This document shows positions 14,807 to 22,278 of a stretch of DNA of 24,860 nucleotides, piece after piece. This DNA is from 2-01-FULL-50-23 sp964509695 (GTDB lineage: Bacteria; Patescibacteriota; Microgenomatia; UBA1400; MFAQ01), in the NCBI GenBank assembly GCA_964509695.1, contig CAZDXN010000012.1, positions 1 through 24,860 of the forward strand. The letters are read 5' to 3'. The position numbers were made by a program, and so were the translations under genes. The notes under the pieces are model-generated. The model had not been told where the DNA came from, did not search any database, and saw only the letters and a program-made list of their open reading frames with translations. The number at the start of each line of letters is the position of its first letter. Position 1 is the stretch's first letter.

Positions 14807-14836
14807 TGGGCCAGAGGCCCATCCGCCTTTGGCGGA
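14807..14836. repeat. Two abutting perfect 15-bp palindromes between ftsI and dgkA
   Basis: TGGGCC-AGA-GGCCCA (14807-14821) is followed without a gap by TCCGCC-TTT-GGCGGA (14822-14836). Both have 6-bp GC-rich stems and 3-base loops. On the coding (minus) strand they are followed by A6, not a U-tract, so they do not look like an ordinary intrinsic terminator. They fill most of the 53-bp gap. Confidence 0.9.
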
Positions 14837-14838
14837 GA

Positions 14839-16560
14839 TTAGTTGGCGCTAGTTTGGAGGAGGAGTTGGGAAGCGATAGAGAACCAGAGGGGGGCGGCGG
14901 TCTCAGAACCCCACTGACTGGTTTGTGGCTCGGTGAGGCTGACGAAGACAGTGAATTGAGGATCGTAGGCGGGGAAAAAACCGATAAAACTGGCAATCGT
15001 CTTGGTCGGGTCGTAATGACCCTGAATCGGGATTTGGGCGGTACCTGTCTTTCCGGCAATCTGAATACCTTTGGGTTTGGCAAATTTGGCTTCACCACGG
15101 TCGACGGCGGCAATCATAATGTCGCGCATTAGATTGGCGGCTTCGGGCTCCAGAACTTTAAGGGGCGGTTCCGGTTTTGATTCGATTTCTTTTCCGCTAC
15201 TAATGATTTTCTCAATTATGGTCGGTTTGACGAGGAGACCTTGATTGGCAATGGTATTGGCCGCGGTAATCATCTGAATAGGGGTGACGGCAATCCCTTG
15301 TCCAAATGAATTAGTGGCCAGGTCAATATCCTTGAGATCATCTTCGGTTTTTTCACTTCCGGGAGCCTCATCTTGAAGTTGAATTCCGGTTAATTTCCCA
15401 AATCCATACTGGGAGAGATAATGAACAAAGCGCTCCTTCCCCAGTTTCCGACCGACGAATACCATGCCAGTGTTGTCAGAGTGGACAATGATGTCGGTCA
15501 TATTCGTGCCGGAGTAGTACTTCTCGTTCCAGGTTTTGATAGTGTATTGACCGATCGAGATCTGACCGTTGCAAGTGTCGTCGCAGATCGTTTCGGGGGT
15601 AAGAACTTTTTCATTGAGGGCAGCGGCCATGATTAAAACTTTAAAAATTGATCCCGGCTCAAAGAGATTGGCGACGTTTGGGTTCCGATACGAGCTGTTG
15701 TCGAAGTCGGAAAAGTGTCCCGGATCGTAGTTGGGGAAGGCGGCCATAGCGAGGATTTTCCCGGTCGAACTCTCCATAACAATTACGTTTCCGGCTTTAG
15801 CTTGATATCGATCAAGACCGTCTCTGAGTAATGATTCAACTAGATATTGGGTTTTTTTGTTGATGGTGGTGATCAGAGAACGGCCGGAGATGTTCTTGCT
15901 TAGATTGTAGCGACCAATGAGAATCGGTGCCCCCCGAGCATCCTTTTCGGTGGTGACTTTTCCCTCACGCCCACGCAGTTGTCTATCGAAATATCCTTCT
16001 AGTCCGAAATAGCCTTGGGGCTCTCCGGCCAGATCCGAACCGACAAAACCGAGGACTTGAGAGGAGAGACTGGCTTCGGGATAAAAGCGAGTGAATTCGT
16101 CTTCGAAACCGAGGCCTTTGATATTTAAGACTTCGATCGATTGTTTCTGACTCGGGGAGAGGTAGTGCTTGAGGGAAACCCAGTTGCTATCAAGTCCGAT
16201 TCTTGCGGCCAAAAAATCTCGAGTCTGATTAATTGCGCTACTTTCTGTGGCTAGAATTGGAGCCAGAACGTTTACTAATTCGAATTTGTCCTTCGTCAAT
16301 TGAGGTTTGTAGACAAAAAGATGATAAAGATTTTGGGTACCGGCGAGGAGTTCTCCGTGTTGATCATAGATACTCCCCCGCTCGCTCGCCAAAACGACGA
16401 CATCCTGATGTTGGCGGTTGGCTTGATCTCGAAGGTCCCCGCCTCGGATAATTTGCCAATAAAATAACCGGACGACGATGAGAAAGGCTACAAAAGGTAC
16501 CAACAGAGAAAGCAGGTGAAGACGATATATGGTGACGGAACTATTGTTGGTAGCGTACAC
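14839..16560 (-). CDS. ftsI: FtsI-type class B penicillin-binding protein (transpeptidase)
   Basis: A septal DD-transpeptidase that cross-links glycan strands made by FtsW. The 573-residue protein has one N-terminal membrane segment (about 13-35), the class B pedestal motif ASERGSIYDQHGELLA (58-73), and the three transpeptidase motifs: SIFK (304-307, catalytic Ser304), SDN (361-363) and KTGT (504-507). No PASTA domains follow. The start is GTG at 16560, overlapping the ftsL end by 20 bases; there is no better ATG before the membrane segment. Order after ftsL matches the classical dcw cluster. Confidence 0.95.
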   Translation of the reverse strand: MYATNNSSVTIYRLHLLSLLVPFVAFLIVVRLFYWQIIRGGDLRDQANRQHQDVVVLASERGSIYDQHGELLAGTQNLYHLFVYKPQLTKDKFELVNVLAPILATESSAINQTRDFLAARIGLDSNWVSLKHYLSPSQKQSIEVLNIKGLGFEDEFTRFYPEASLSSQVLGFVGSDLAGEPQGYFGLEGYFDRQLRGREGKVTTEKDARGAPILIGRYNLSKNISGRSLITTINKKTQYLVESLLRDGLDRYQAKAGNVIVMESSTGKILAMAAFPNYDPGHFSDFDNSSYRNPNVANLFEPGSIFKVLIMAAALNEKVLTPETICDDTCNGQISIGQYTIKTWNEKYYSGTNMTDIIVHSDNTGMVFVGRKLGKERFVHYLSQYGFGKLTGIQLQDEAPGSEKTEDDLKDIDLATNSFGQGIAVTPIQMITAANTIANQGLLVKPTIIEKIISSGKEIESKPEPPLKVLEPEAANLMRDIMIAAVDRGEAKFAKPKGIQIAGKTGTAQIPIQGHYDPTKTIASFIGFFPAYDPQFTVFVSLTEPQTSQWGSETAAPLWFSIASQLLLQTSAN

Positions 16561-16903
16561 TTTGAATCACGGCCGCTACGGCTTCGTTCACCGGAATAAC
16601 TAGGTTTGTCCTAACACGTTTGTATCCAAGCTTGATAGCGGTAGATTCAATATAACTTAGGTTGGTTTTCTTGCCAATCTCGACTGAGAGAATTTGATTT
16701 TCCTTACTGATCTTGTTGGTCTGCCGGCTGATATTGTCCAGAACGATGCCTTGGGTGGCGAGGGCGTTGGTGCCAACCAAATTCACCACGGCAAGAAGAG
16801 CTACGAACCCATAAACCAACCCGAGACTAATGCCGAGTAGACTAAATTTTTTGAGCAAGACGGAGCTTGGCGCTCCTGATTTTTGGGTTTGTGTGTAATT
16901 CAT
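16541..16903 (-). CDS. ftsL: FtsL-like septum protein
   Basis: A small bitopic protein (120 residues) between rsmH and ftsI, the standard place of ftsL. It has a short basic cytoplasmic tail, one membrane segment (about 22-44) and an extracellular heptad-like helix (GIVLDNISRQTNKISKENQILSVEI, in part at 52-76) expected to form a coiled coil with the FtsB/DivIC partner. FtsL proteins conserve little sequence, so the call is based on position, size and topology. The ATG lies 62 bases inside the end of rsmH; a TTG at residue 16 is an alternative start with a smaller overlap. Confidence 0.8.
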   Translation of the reverse strand: MNYTQTQKSGAPSSVLLKKFSLLGISLGLVYGFVALLAVVNLVGTNALATQGIVLDNISRQTNKISKENQILSVEIGKKTNLSYIESTAIKLGYKRVRTNLVIPVNEAVAAVIQSVRYQQ

Positions 16904-17765
16904 TTGGTGTCGGTATTATTGGTTTAACATTAATAACGCGTAGAATCCCCGCTTTGACTTGATCTTTGATGAAATGTTTGGCGAGGCGATCTTCCCCAGA
17001 GTGAAAGCTGATGATACCCATCGTTCCCCCGCCGAGGAGAAGGTTGGGAAGAGTGACGAGCATTTCCCGCAGTGACTCCCGTTCGAGATTGACGGCCATG
17101 CGAAGTGCCATAAAAGTTTTGGTGGCCGGATTAATTTTTTCCGAGGTGGTACGTTTGGCACTGGCGACAATTCGGGATAGCTGGTCAGTTGTAGTAATGG
17201 GCACGATCTTCCTAGCAGTGACGATGGCCTTGACGATTGGACGGGCTTGGTATTCGTCGACTAGCCGTAGAAGCTGCTCCAGTTCAGACCCGCTCAAAAC
17301 GTTGATCAGATCAGAGGCTGAAACACCAAGCCGGGCGTCAAGACGCATATCGAGAGGGCCCGGAAGATTGAAGGAAAAGCCCCTCTCCGGTGATAGCAGT
17401 TGATATTGGGAAGTGCCTAAATCAGCGATAATGCCGTTGAATAGCGGTAAATTGAGTTCTTCCTTTAATTTTCCAATGTTTTTGAAGTTGGCGTAAACAA
17501 TTAGCCACTTAAAATCGGTTGGAATTTCGGTTTTCATTTCCGGCCTGACGATAATCGGGGAAAACTTGCTTGAGAGAAAATTTGTGGCTCGATCAATTGA
17601 CTCGAGGTCGACGTCAAGACTGACGACGCGGGCACCGGATTCGAGGGCCTCTTGACTGTGTCCCCCATCACCCAAAGTAAGGTCAAGGAAGAGATCGCCG
17701 GGTTTCAGGTGATATAGAGTACTTATCTGACCAGCGAAGGCCGGAATATGCCTGATGAAACTCAT
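16842..17765 (-). CDS. rsmH: RsmH, 16S rRNA m4C1402 methyltransferase
   Basis: RsmH (MraW) methylates N4 of C1402 in the P-site of 16S rRNA using SAM. The 307-residue protein has the SAM loop LDLTLGDGGHSQEAL (about 27-41), the motif ADLGTSQYQL, then RGFSF and GPLDMRLD, the helical domain with FMALRMAVN, and the C-terminal ISFHSGEDRLAKHF and NPKIRSAKLR. The ATG overlaps the mraZ stop as ATGA. The length is typical. Confidence 0.97.
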   Translation of the reverse strand: MSFIRHIPAFAGQISTLYHLKPGDLFLDLTLGDGGHSQEALESGARVVSLDVDLESIDRATNFLSSKFSPIIVRPEMKTEIPTDFKWLIVYANFKNIGKLKEELNLPLFNGIIADLGTSQYQLLSPERGFSFNLPGPLDMRLDARLGVSASDLINVLSGSELEQLLRLVDEYQARPIVKAIVTARKIVPITTTDQLSRIVASAKRTTSEKINPATKTFMALRMAVNLERESLREMLVTLPNLLLGGGTMGIISFHSGEDRLAKHFIKDQVKAGILRVINVKPIIPTPNELHTNPKIRSAKLRLAQKI

Positions 17766-18193
17766 ATGTTTAACTCACCCAAACTTTTTTGCCAGTCGGG
17801 GTTTTCTTGCGTTATTAAGTTAAGGTGCTGATGGTACGCTTCGCGATCCCAGATTTCAATTCTGGTCAGGGCTCCGGCGACCACCACTTGCTTTTTTAAT
17901 GAGGCGCTTTTCTTTAAATTGTCCGGAATCAGGGTTCTCCCCTGACTGTCCAAATCTAATTCCGAGGCTGACTGAACCAAAAGTCGAGTGAATTGACGAG
18001 CGAGCTGATTCGTCAAGGGAAGGTTGGCCAGCTTCTCGGAGAGCTCGAGCCAGTATGAGTTCGGAAAAAGAAATAGGCAGCCATCCAGTCCGATCGTTAT
18101 GACGCCACCAGAGGTTAGTTTTTCCCGATAGGCTGCCGGAATCGCCAGCCTGCCCTTGGCTTCGAGGTTGTGATAGTGAGCTCCAATATACAT
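17762..18193 (-). CDS. mraZ: MraZ, transcriptional regulator of the dcw cluster
   Basis: MraZ is an AbrB-fold DNA-binding protein that controls its own dcw operon by binding GTGGG-type repeats. The 143-residue protein has two SpoVT/AbrB repeats: HNLEAKGRLAIPAAYRE (8-24) and ASELDLDSQGRTLIPDNLKK (about 76-95), followed by VVVAGALTRIEIWDREAY. The ATG at 18193 is chosen because it gives the family start MYIGxxxH; another ATG at 18200 is in a different frame. Promoter elements and tandem boxes lie directly upstream, so autoregulation is likely. Confidence 0.97.
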   Translation of the reverse strand: MYIGAHYHNLEAKGRLAIPAAYREKLTSGGVITIGLDGCLFLFPNSYWLELSEKLANLPLTNQLARQFTRLLVQSASELDLDSQGRTLIPDNLKKSASLKKQVVVAGALTRIEIWDREAYHQHLNLITQENPDWQKSLGELNI

Positions 18194-18224
18194 ATTGCAT
18201 GGCCGGTCTTGGTAACTAGTTACT

Positions 18225-18252
18225 ATTATAATGGTATTTCACCACTTGTCAC
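18225..18252 (-). promoter_or_regulatory. mraZ proximal promoter
   Basis: Minus-strand GTGACA (18252-18247, one mismatch to TTGACA), 16-bp spacer, perfect -10 TATAAT (18230-18225). Expected start is about 25 bases before the mraZ ATG. Its -35 and spacer lie within the GTGG boxes. Confidence 0.65.
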
Positions 18253-18255
18253 CAC
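18236..18255 (-). promoter_or_regulatory. Tandem MraZ-type boxes (10-bp period)
   Basis: Two consecutive 10-mers, GTGGTGACAA (18255-18246) and GTGGTGAAAT (18245-18236), overlap the -35 and spacer of the proximal promoter. Known MraZ operators are GTGGG or AAGTG-type repeats at a 10-bp spacing. A further AAAGTGGGT lies at 18299-18291. The role is inferred from family knowledge. Confidence 0.6.
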
Positions 18256-18260
18256 CATCC

Positions 18261-18289
18261 AGTATCGTGAAAAGAAAACGGCATGTCAA
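18261..18289 (-). promoter_or_regulatory. Possible distal mraZ promoter
   Basis: Perfect -35 TTGACA (18289-18284), 17-bp spacer and a -10-like GATACT (18266-18261) on the minus strand. Its start point would fall at the tandem boxes, and AAAGTGGGT lies just upstream of its -35. Confidence 0.4.
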
Positions 18290-18341
18290 GACCCACTTTG
18301 AGGCTAAATTGAAGAGAATAAAGGCAACCAACTAAATCAAA

Positions 18342-18965
18342 CTAGTTAGGGTAGGAAACGATTGAAGTCATGTTTTTACCGTTTGTTTTGGATTTGTAGA
18401 GTTCTGCGTCAGCGGCGGCAATTACTTCTAAAAGCGAAGAATCAAACTTAGAATCGATAACGACACAACCAATACTGATTGTTTGAGGAATAAAGTCATC
18501 TTTCTTTCCGGTTCGATTAAGGTCTATTAACATTTCATGGTAGCGTTTGAGAATTATAATCTTGACCTCCTCGACGTTCATTCCTTCGGGGGCGGAAAAG
18601 ACTGCCAAAAATTCTTCTCCACCCCAACGACCGAATATGTCTGAAGGTCTAGTGTGTAAATTAGCTCGATTGGCGAAACCCTTTAAGACAGCGTCACCCT
18701 GAGGATGGCCGTAGGTATCATTAACTTTTTTGAACTCATCTAAATCTATAATTGCTACGGCCACGCATCCTCCTTCACGACTGACCAAAGCGAGTTGTCG
18801 TTCAAGTTCCATACTCAAAAACTTGCGGTTTGGGAGTCCGGTTAAGGAATCAATGCCGCTTTCCTTGATTGCCTCGGCGAGTTGGACCTTAAGTACCTTG
18901 TTTTCCGCCTCGAGGCGAGAAATTTTTTGTCTTGAGGTCTCTCGTTCTGCGCTAGGTTCCGGCAT
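18342..18965 (-). CDS. Soluble diguanylate cyclase (GGDEF domain)
   Basis: A diguanylate cyclase, making c-di-GMP from two GTP. The 207-residue protein is a short N-terminal coiled coil (about 10-35, SRLEAENKVLKVQLAEAI) plus one GGDEF domain. Seen: DSLTGLPNR (39-47), the metal-binding DLDEFKKVNDTYGH (74-87), an intact active-site loop GGEEF (115-119) and an inhibitory I-site RPSD (106-109) exactly five residues before it. There is no sensor domain, membrane segment or EAL domain. It starts 1 base after the lipoprotein stop, so the two are coupled. All catalytic signatures are present, so activity is expected. No c-di-GMP receptor or phosphodiesterase is in the window. Confidence 0.93.
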   Translation of the reverse strand: MPEPSAERETSRQKISRLEAENKVLKVQLAEAIKESGIDSLTGLPNRKFLSMELERQLALVSREGGCVAVAIIDLDEFKKVNDTYGHPQGDAVLKGFANRANLHTRPSDIFGRWGGEEFLAVFSAPEGMNVEEVKIIILKRYHEMLIDLNRTGKKDDFIPQTISIGCVVIDSKFDSSLLEVIAAADAELYKSKTNGKNMTSIVSYPN

Positions 18966-18966
18966 A

Positions 18967-19791
18967 CTATTTTAGGAGAATGATGGGGCCGAGGAGGTAA
19001 AGTTGGGCCGTTTCGTTCGCTCCCTTGAGATCATCGCGGATAATGGTGACGGCTTTGTTCCACGGGTTTTGACTAAGCTCAACGGCGACTGTGTCTTCCG
19101 AAATGATGGCCTTGAGGGGTTGAAAATTGTCTCCATCATAAATCATGACCTTGGTAACTCCACTGACTCTGAAGTTCAGCTTCCCGGCGATTTTGGTACT
19201 ATTGACGGCGCTGATGGCAATTGGACTGTAGACCAATTCTCCATCGATATCTTTGGGAAGACCTTGAGTATCCATCATGATTTGATCTTTTTGTTTGGTG
19301 CTCGTTGGGGTATAGCTGACACGGCCGTCGGTGCTTGTCACCCCACCCTTGTTGACAAAAACAAAGTCACTTTTTAGAACATTCAGTGTCTCGCTACCGT
19401 CATCGAGCTTATTTTTGATATTTCCGGAAATAAGATCAGTATCAAAACTACACTTTCCTCCGGAAGAACAACTTCCCAACAAAAAAGCTTGGGAATAGGG
19501 CATGGATTTGGGAAGATCAATGGTAGTCCTGCCGCCCTTGAGGGAGTTACCGGAGAGATATTCGAGGTCGATGGTTGACTGCTTGTAGCTATCACCAACG
19601 CGATCAAGGTAGAAGGTGAGGAGTTTCCCCGTGGAATGGGGAAAGACAACCAAGAAGGGACGTTTGGCGACCGGCAGAGCGTTAATTAGCTGACGGACCT
19701 GACGTTCGGGTGGGGTTTTGACCTTGGTCTTGGTGCTGCAAGCTGAAAGAAGAAGCCCGGCGATGAGAATCAATCCAATTTTTTTGAACAT
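18967..19791 (-). CDS. Putative lipoprotein of unknown function
   Basis: I do not recognise a family. The 274-residue product starts with a lipoprotein signal peptide: MFKK, a hydrophobic stretch, and the lipobox LLSAC with Cys18 as the predicted lipidated residue. After a charged linker (KTKVKTPPERQ) the mature part is rich in beta-prone and Ser/Thr/Gly residues and ends in the hydrophobic strand AQLYLLGPIILLK. A cysteine pair (CSSGGKC, about 108-114) could form a disulfide. It sits 5 bases after glyS and 1 base before the diguanylate cyclase, so it may be an envelope partner of that cyclase, but this rests on position only. Confidence 0.75.
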   Translation of the reverse strand: MFKKIGLILIAGLLLSACSTKTKVKTPPERQVRQLINALPVAKRPFLVVFPHSTGKLLTFYLDRVGDSYKQSTIDLEYLSGNSLKGGRTTIDLPKSMPYSQAFLLGSCSSGGKCSFDTDLISGNIKNKLDDGSETLNVLKSDFVFVNKGGVTSTDGRVSYTPTSTKQKDQIMMDTQGLPKDIDGELVYSPIAISAVNSTKIAGKLNFRVSGVTKVMIYDGDNFQPLKAIISEDTVAVELSQNPWNKAVTIIRDDLKGANETAQLYLLGPIILLK

Positions 19792-19796
19792 TAGGA

Positions 19797-21164
19797 TTAA
19801 GTATTTAAAAATTTGGTGAGTTTGTCAATGTTAATGCGTTCCTGTTTGGTCGTGTCACGGTCGCGGACGGTGACGGTGTCATCTTCGAGAGTCTGAAAAT
19901 CGACGGTAACACAGGATGGGGTGCCAATTTCGTCCTGAGCATAATAGCGTTTGCCGACGTTGCCGCGATCGTCCCATTCGGTAGCGAAGAGATCGGATAG
20001 GCGATCAAAGATGCTTCTCGCCTTTGTCTTTAGTTCCTCCTTGTTTCCCAGAAGCGGAAAGACGGCGACTTTGGCTGGGGCGAGCTCCTTTGGAAAGCGC
20101 ATGACCACACGCTCCTTTTCTTTGTCCTCCCAATATGAGTTCATCAAGATGATTGTAAGAAGGCGACTGATACCAAAGGTGGGTTCGATAACGTGGGGAA
20201 TTAATTTCTCACTGGATTGAGGATCGGTGTAACGAAGATCGACGCCTGATTTTTCCATGTGGTTTTTCAAGTCGAAGTCGGTGCGGTAAGCCAGCCCGAA
20301 CATTTCCTTGAAACCCCAAGGGAATTGGTACTCTAGGTCTTCGGTCCGCTGGCTGTAGTGGCTAAGCTCCGCCTGAGTGTGAGAACGCCAACGGAGATTG
20401 GTTTGCGGTAGACCAACCTTTGCAGCAAATGAGGCCATCTCCTCTTTCCAGTACTCAAATTGTTTCTCCCAATCGGATGGATTGACAAAGTATTCGAACT
20501 CGGCAAGGTCAAACTCTAGGGTGCGAAAGGTGAATTTTCCCATGGTGATTTCATTTCGAAAAGCCTTACCCACCTGGGCCAAACCGAAGGGTAGTTTGGG
20601 ATGGATGCTGTCAAGAATCTGTTTGAAATCAACGAACATGCCTTGGGCCAGTTCTCCGCGTAGGTAGGCGGTGTTTTGTCCCGAGGCGATTATCCCCACT
20701 TTGGTCTCAAAAAGCTGATTGAAAAGACGACAGTTGGTCCAGGAAACTTGGCCACAACTCGGGCACTTGATTTTATTTTTGGCAATGAGGGAGTCTAGCT
20801 CTGAGAGTGGTTTTCCCTCAACGTTTCCAATATCGGATAGGTTATCTTCGATCAGATGATCTGCGCGGGTACGAAATTGACAATTGGTGCAGTCGATCAT
20901 GACGTTGGTAAAACTAGCGGTATGGCCCGAGGCTTCCCAAACCTTGGGGCTCATGAGAACCGAGCTGTCCATACCGTAGATCTCGGGTCGCTTGGTGACG
21001 AATTCCTTCCACCAAAGATTGGTGAGATTCCGTTTCAGTTCAGCTCCTCGGGGGCCAAAGTCATGGGTATTGGCCAATCCACCGTAGATTTCGCTCCCGG
21101 GGTAGACGAAGCCGCGCCGTTTGGCGAGGGAAATAACTTTGTCGAGAAGGTCTTGTTCTGCCAT
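19797..21164 (-). CDS. glyS: Glycyl-tRNA synthetase (dimeric, single-chain type)
   Basis: Class II glycyl-tRNA synthetase of the homodimeric type found in archaea, eukaryotes and some bacteria, not the alpha2beta2 GlyQ/GlyS type. The 455-residue protein has the N-terminal SLAKRRGFVYPGSEIYGG, motif 2 VGKAFRNEITMGKFTFRTLEFDLAEFEYF (in parts, about 197-225), motif 3 PHVIEPTFGISRLL, and a C-terminal anticodon-binding domain (KVAVFPLLGN onward). Two CxxC pairs (CTNC, CPSC) probably bind zinc. It starts 10 bases after the recO stop. No T-box is seen before it. Confidence 0.95.
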   Translation of the reverse strand: MAEQDLLDKVISLAKRRGFVYPGSEIYGGLANTHDFGPRGAELKRNLTNLWWKEFVTKRPEIYGMDSSVLMSPKVWEASGHTASFTNVMIDCTNCQFRTRADHLIEDNLSDIGNVEGKPLSELDSLIAKNKIKCPSCGQVSWTNCRLFNQLFETKVGIIASGQNTAYLRGELAQGMFVDFKQILDSIHPKLPFGLAQVGKAFRNEITMGKFTFRTLEFDLAEFEYFVNPSDWEKQFEYWKEEMASFAAKVGLPQTNLRWRSHTQAELSHYSQRTEDLEYQFPWGFKEMFGLAYRTDFDLKNHMEKSGVDLRYTDPQSSEKLIPHVIEPTFGISRLLTIILMNSYWEDKEKERVVMRFPKELAPAKVAVFPLLGNKEELKTKARSIFDRLSDLFATEWDDRGNVGKRYYAQDEIGTPSCVTVDFQTLEDDTVTVRDRDTTKQERINIDKLTKFLNT

Positions 21165-21174
21165 TTTGTTTATT

Positions 21175-21720
21175 TTAACTCATTTTCAACATGGGGCTAA
21201 TCAGGTGACGATCAACGAGAGATTCGAAGTAAGGGACCAAAGCCTCAGGTCGGTCATTGATGGGGAGGGGAAAACCGAGGTGTTTGATGAGAAAGTGTTG
21301 AAAATCGATAGCTAAATCGCGGGAAGATTCATCATCGGGAATATCGTTTAAACGAATCAAAAAGTGCTTGAGGGCTTCAAAGAGAGCCTCGTCGGGCTGA
21401 CTCTCGACCAGAGTCAGATTCATGACTTCGGTAAGATAGAAACAGGTTCTGACTTTGTGAAGATCCTTCTTTATTTTCGGGAAGGCCATTACGGTTTCGA
21501 CCTCCGTCAAGTATTGCGGCGGGTTTCCCCGATTGGTTGAGAAACGGATGAGATTTAGGTTGTCCAGATGGGATGATTTTTTGCTGGTGAGACGGCGGAC
21601 GCCTTTGGCAATGGTGTCGACGAGGCCGTGATGTTGGCTTAGGATTTTGACGAATTTATCGGCCTCGCCAAAACGAACCTGATGAATAATGATGCCCAAA
21701 TCAGAAATCGAAACTGTCAT
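21175..21720 (-). CDS. recO: RecO, DNA repair mediator (short form)
   Basis: RecO loads RecA on SSB-coated single-stranded DNA with RecR (RecFOR pathway). The 181 residues carry the N-terminal OB fold: LGIIIHQVRFGEADKFVKIL, GLVDTIAKGVRRLTSKKSSHL, followed by the helical part with YLTEVMNLTLVE and FLIKHLGFPL. Family members are usually 230-260 residues, so the C-terminal part, including any zinc finger, is missing or greatly reduced. It has one of the few clear Shine-Dalgarno sites here, AAGGAAGG 5 bases before the ATG, inside the end of the DUF5615 gene. Confidence 0.85.
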   Translation of the reverse strand: MTVSISDLGIIIHQVRFGEADKFVKILSQHHGLVDTIAKGVRRLTSKKSSHLDNLNLIRFSTNRGNPPQYLTEVETVMAFPKIKKDLHKVRTCFYLTEVMNLTLVESQPDEALFEALKHFLIRLNDIPDDESSRDLAIDFQHFLIKHLGFPLPINDRPEALVPYFESLVDRHLISPMLKMS

Positions 21721-21722
21721 TT

Positions 21723-22079
21723 TTACCTTCCTTTTCGGGCTGGTCGAGAAAGATTGATAATTTTATCAGATGGCTTCATTTTACGAAGCGCAGCCGTGAC
21801 CATTGAGTCTATTTCTTCCCAATCCATAGTTTCAGTAATACAAATGAGGATCACATGTTCTTTTTCACAAAATTGGGCCATATGTTTTTTGTTTTTCGAT
21901 ATCAGAATTCGTTTTTGCGCTTTTGCCAGTTTGACAACATTTTCGTCTTGGTTATCTTTTAAACGAAGGTTGTGAAAAACGTGTTTTAGATCGTGTAACT
22001 TATTTAATTGAGGAAATGCGTTCCTGTGGGGGAACATTTCATCAAGAAGAAGACGGTATCTATTTGGTTTTGGAGGCAT
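21723..22079 (-). CDS. DUF5615 PIN-like protein, probable toxin
   Basis: A 118-residue protein with the pattern of DUF5615 (PIN-like, Mut7-C-related) proteins: an N-terminal strand with the acidic motif LLLDEMFP (10-17), then KDNQDENVVKLAKAQKRILISKNKKHM. The equivalent of the usual TxDxDF motif is SKNKKHM, so the second acidic position is Asn or Lys. Such genes usually follow a DUF433 gene and the pair is regarded as a toxin-antitoxin module, with this protein as the putative nuclease. The DUF433 gene is directly upstream with a 20-base overlap. Nuclease activity is uncertain given the altered acidic motif. Confidence 0.78.
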   Translation of the reverse strand: MPPKPNRYRLLLDEMFPHRNAFPQLNKLHDLKHVFHNLRLKDNQDENVVKLAKAQKRILISKNKKHMAQFCEKEHVILICITETMDWEEIDSMVTAALRKMKPSDKIINLSRPARKGR

Positions 22080-22278
22080 TATACTCGGACTGAGTAAGTT
22101 CCTTGAAGGCTAGGATTTTATCTATTGTCAAAGATGGATACTCGTAAGTAATCACCTTGTCCGAAAACCCAACTTTTATTAGATGGCGGAGTAAAGAAAC
22201 CGGTATTCTAGTTCCTCGAATCACCGGCGTACCACTTAATACTTTTGAATTTTTCTCAATTAAACCTTTTATGGACAT
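22060..22278 (-). CDS. DUF433 protein, probable antitoxin
   Basis: A 72-residue protein matching DUF433: VLSGTPVIRGTRIPVSLLRHLIKVGFSDKVITYEYPSLT (in parts, 13-51), the characteristic GTPVIRGTRIPV being unmistakable. DUF433 proteins have a small helix-turn-helix and act as the antitoxin of DUF5615 partners. It is the first gene of the pair, with ATG at 22278. The upstream gap holds a palindrome that could be its operator. Confidence 0.85.
   Translation of the reverse strand: MSIKGLIEKNSKVLSGTPVIRGTRIPVSLLRHLIKVGFSDKVITYEYPSLTIDKILAFKELTQSEYNASKTK

Noticed and set aside
14807..14836. Intrinsic terminator after ftsI
   Set aside because: The hairpins are followed by A6 on the coding strand, not by U, and no plus-strand gene ends there.
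14671..15132. Plus-strand frame of 153 residues over the ftsI-dgkA region
   Set aside because: It crosses the palindromes and two real genes; its product is low-complexity Arg/Gly-rich and resembles no family.
18194..18341. Terminator of the diguanylate cyclase transcript
   Set aside because: Only a weak AACTA/TAGTT pairing with a long loop is visible and no U-tract follows, so I do not call it.
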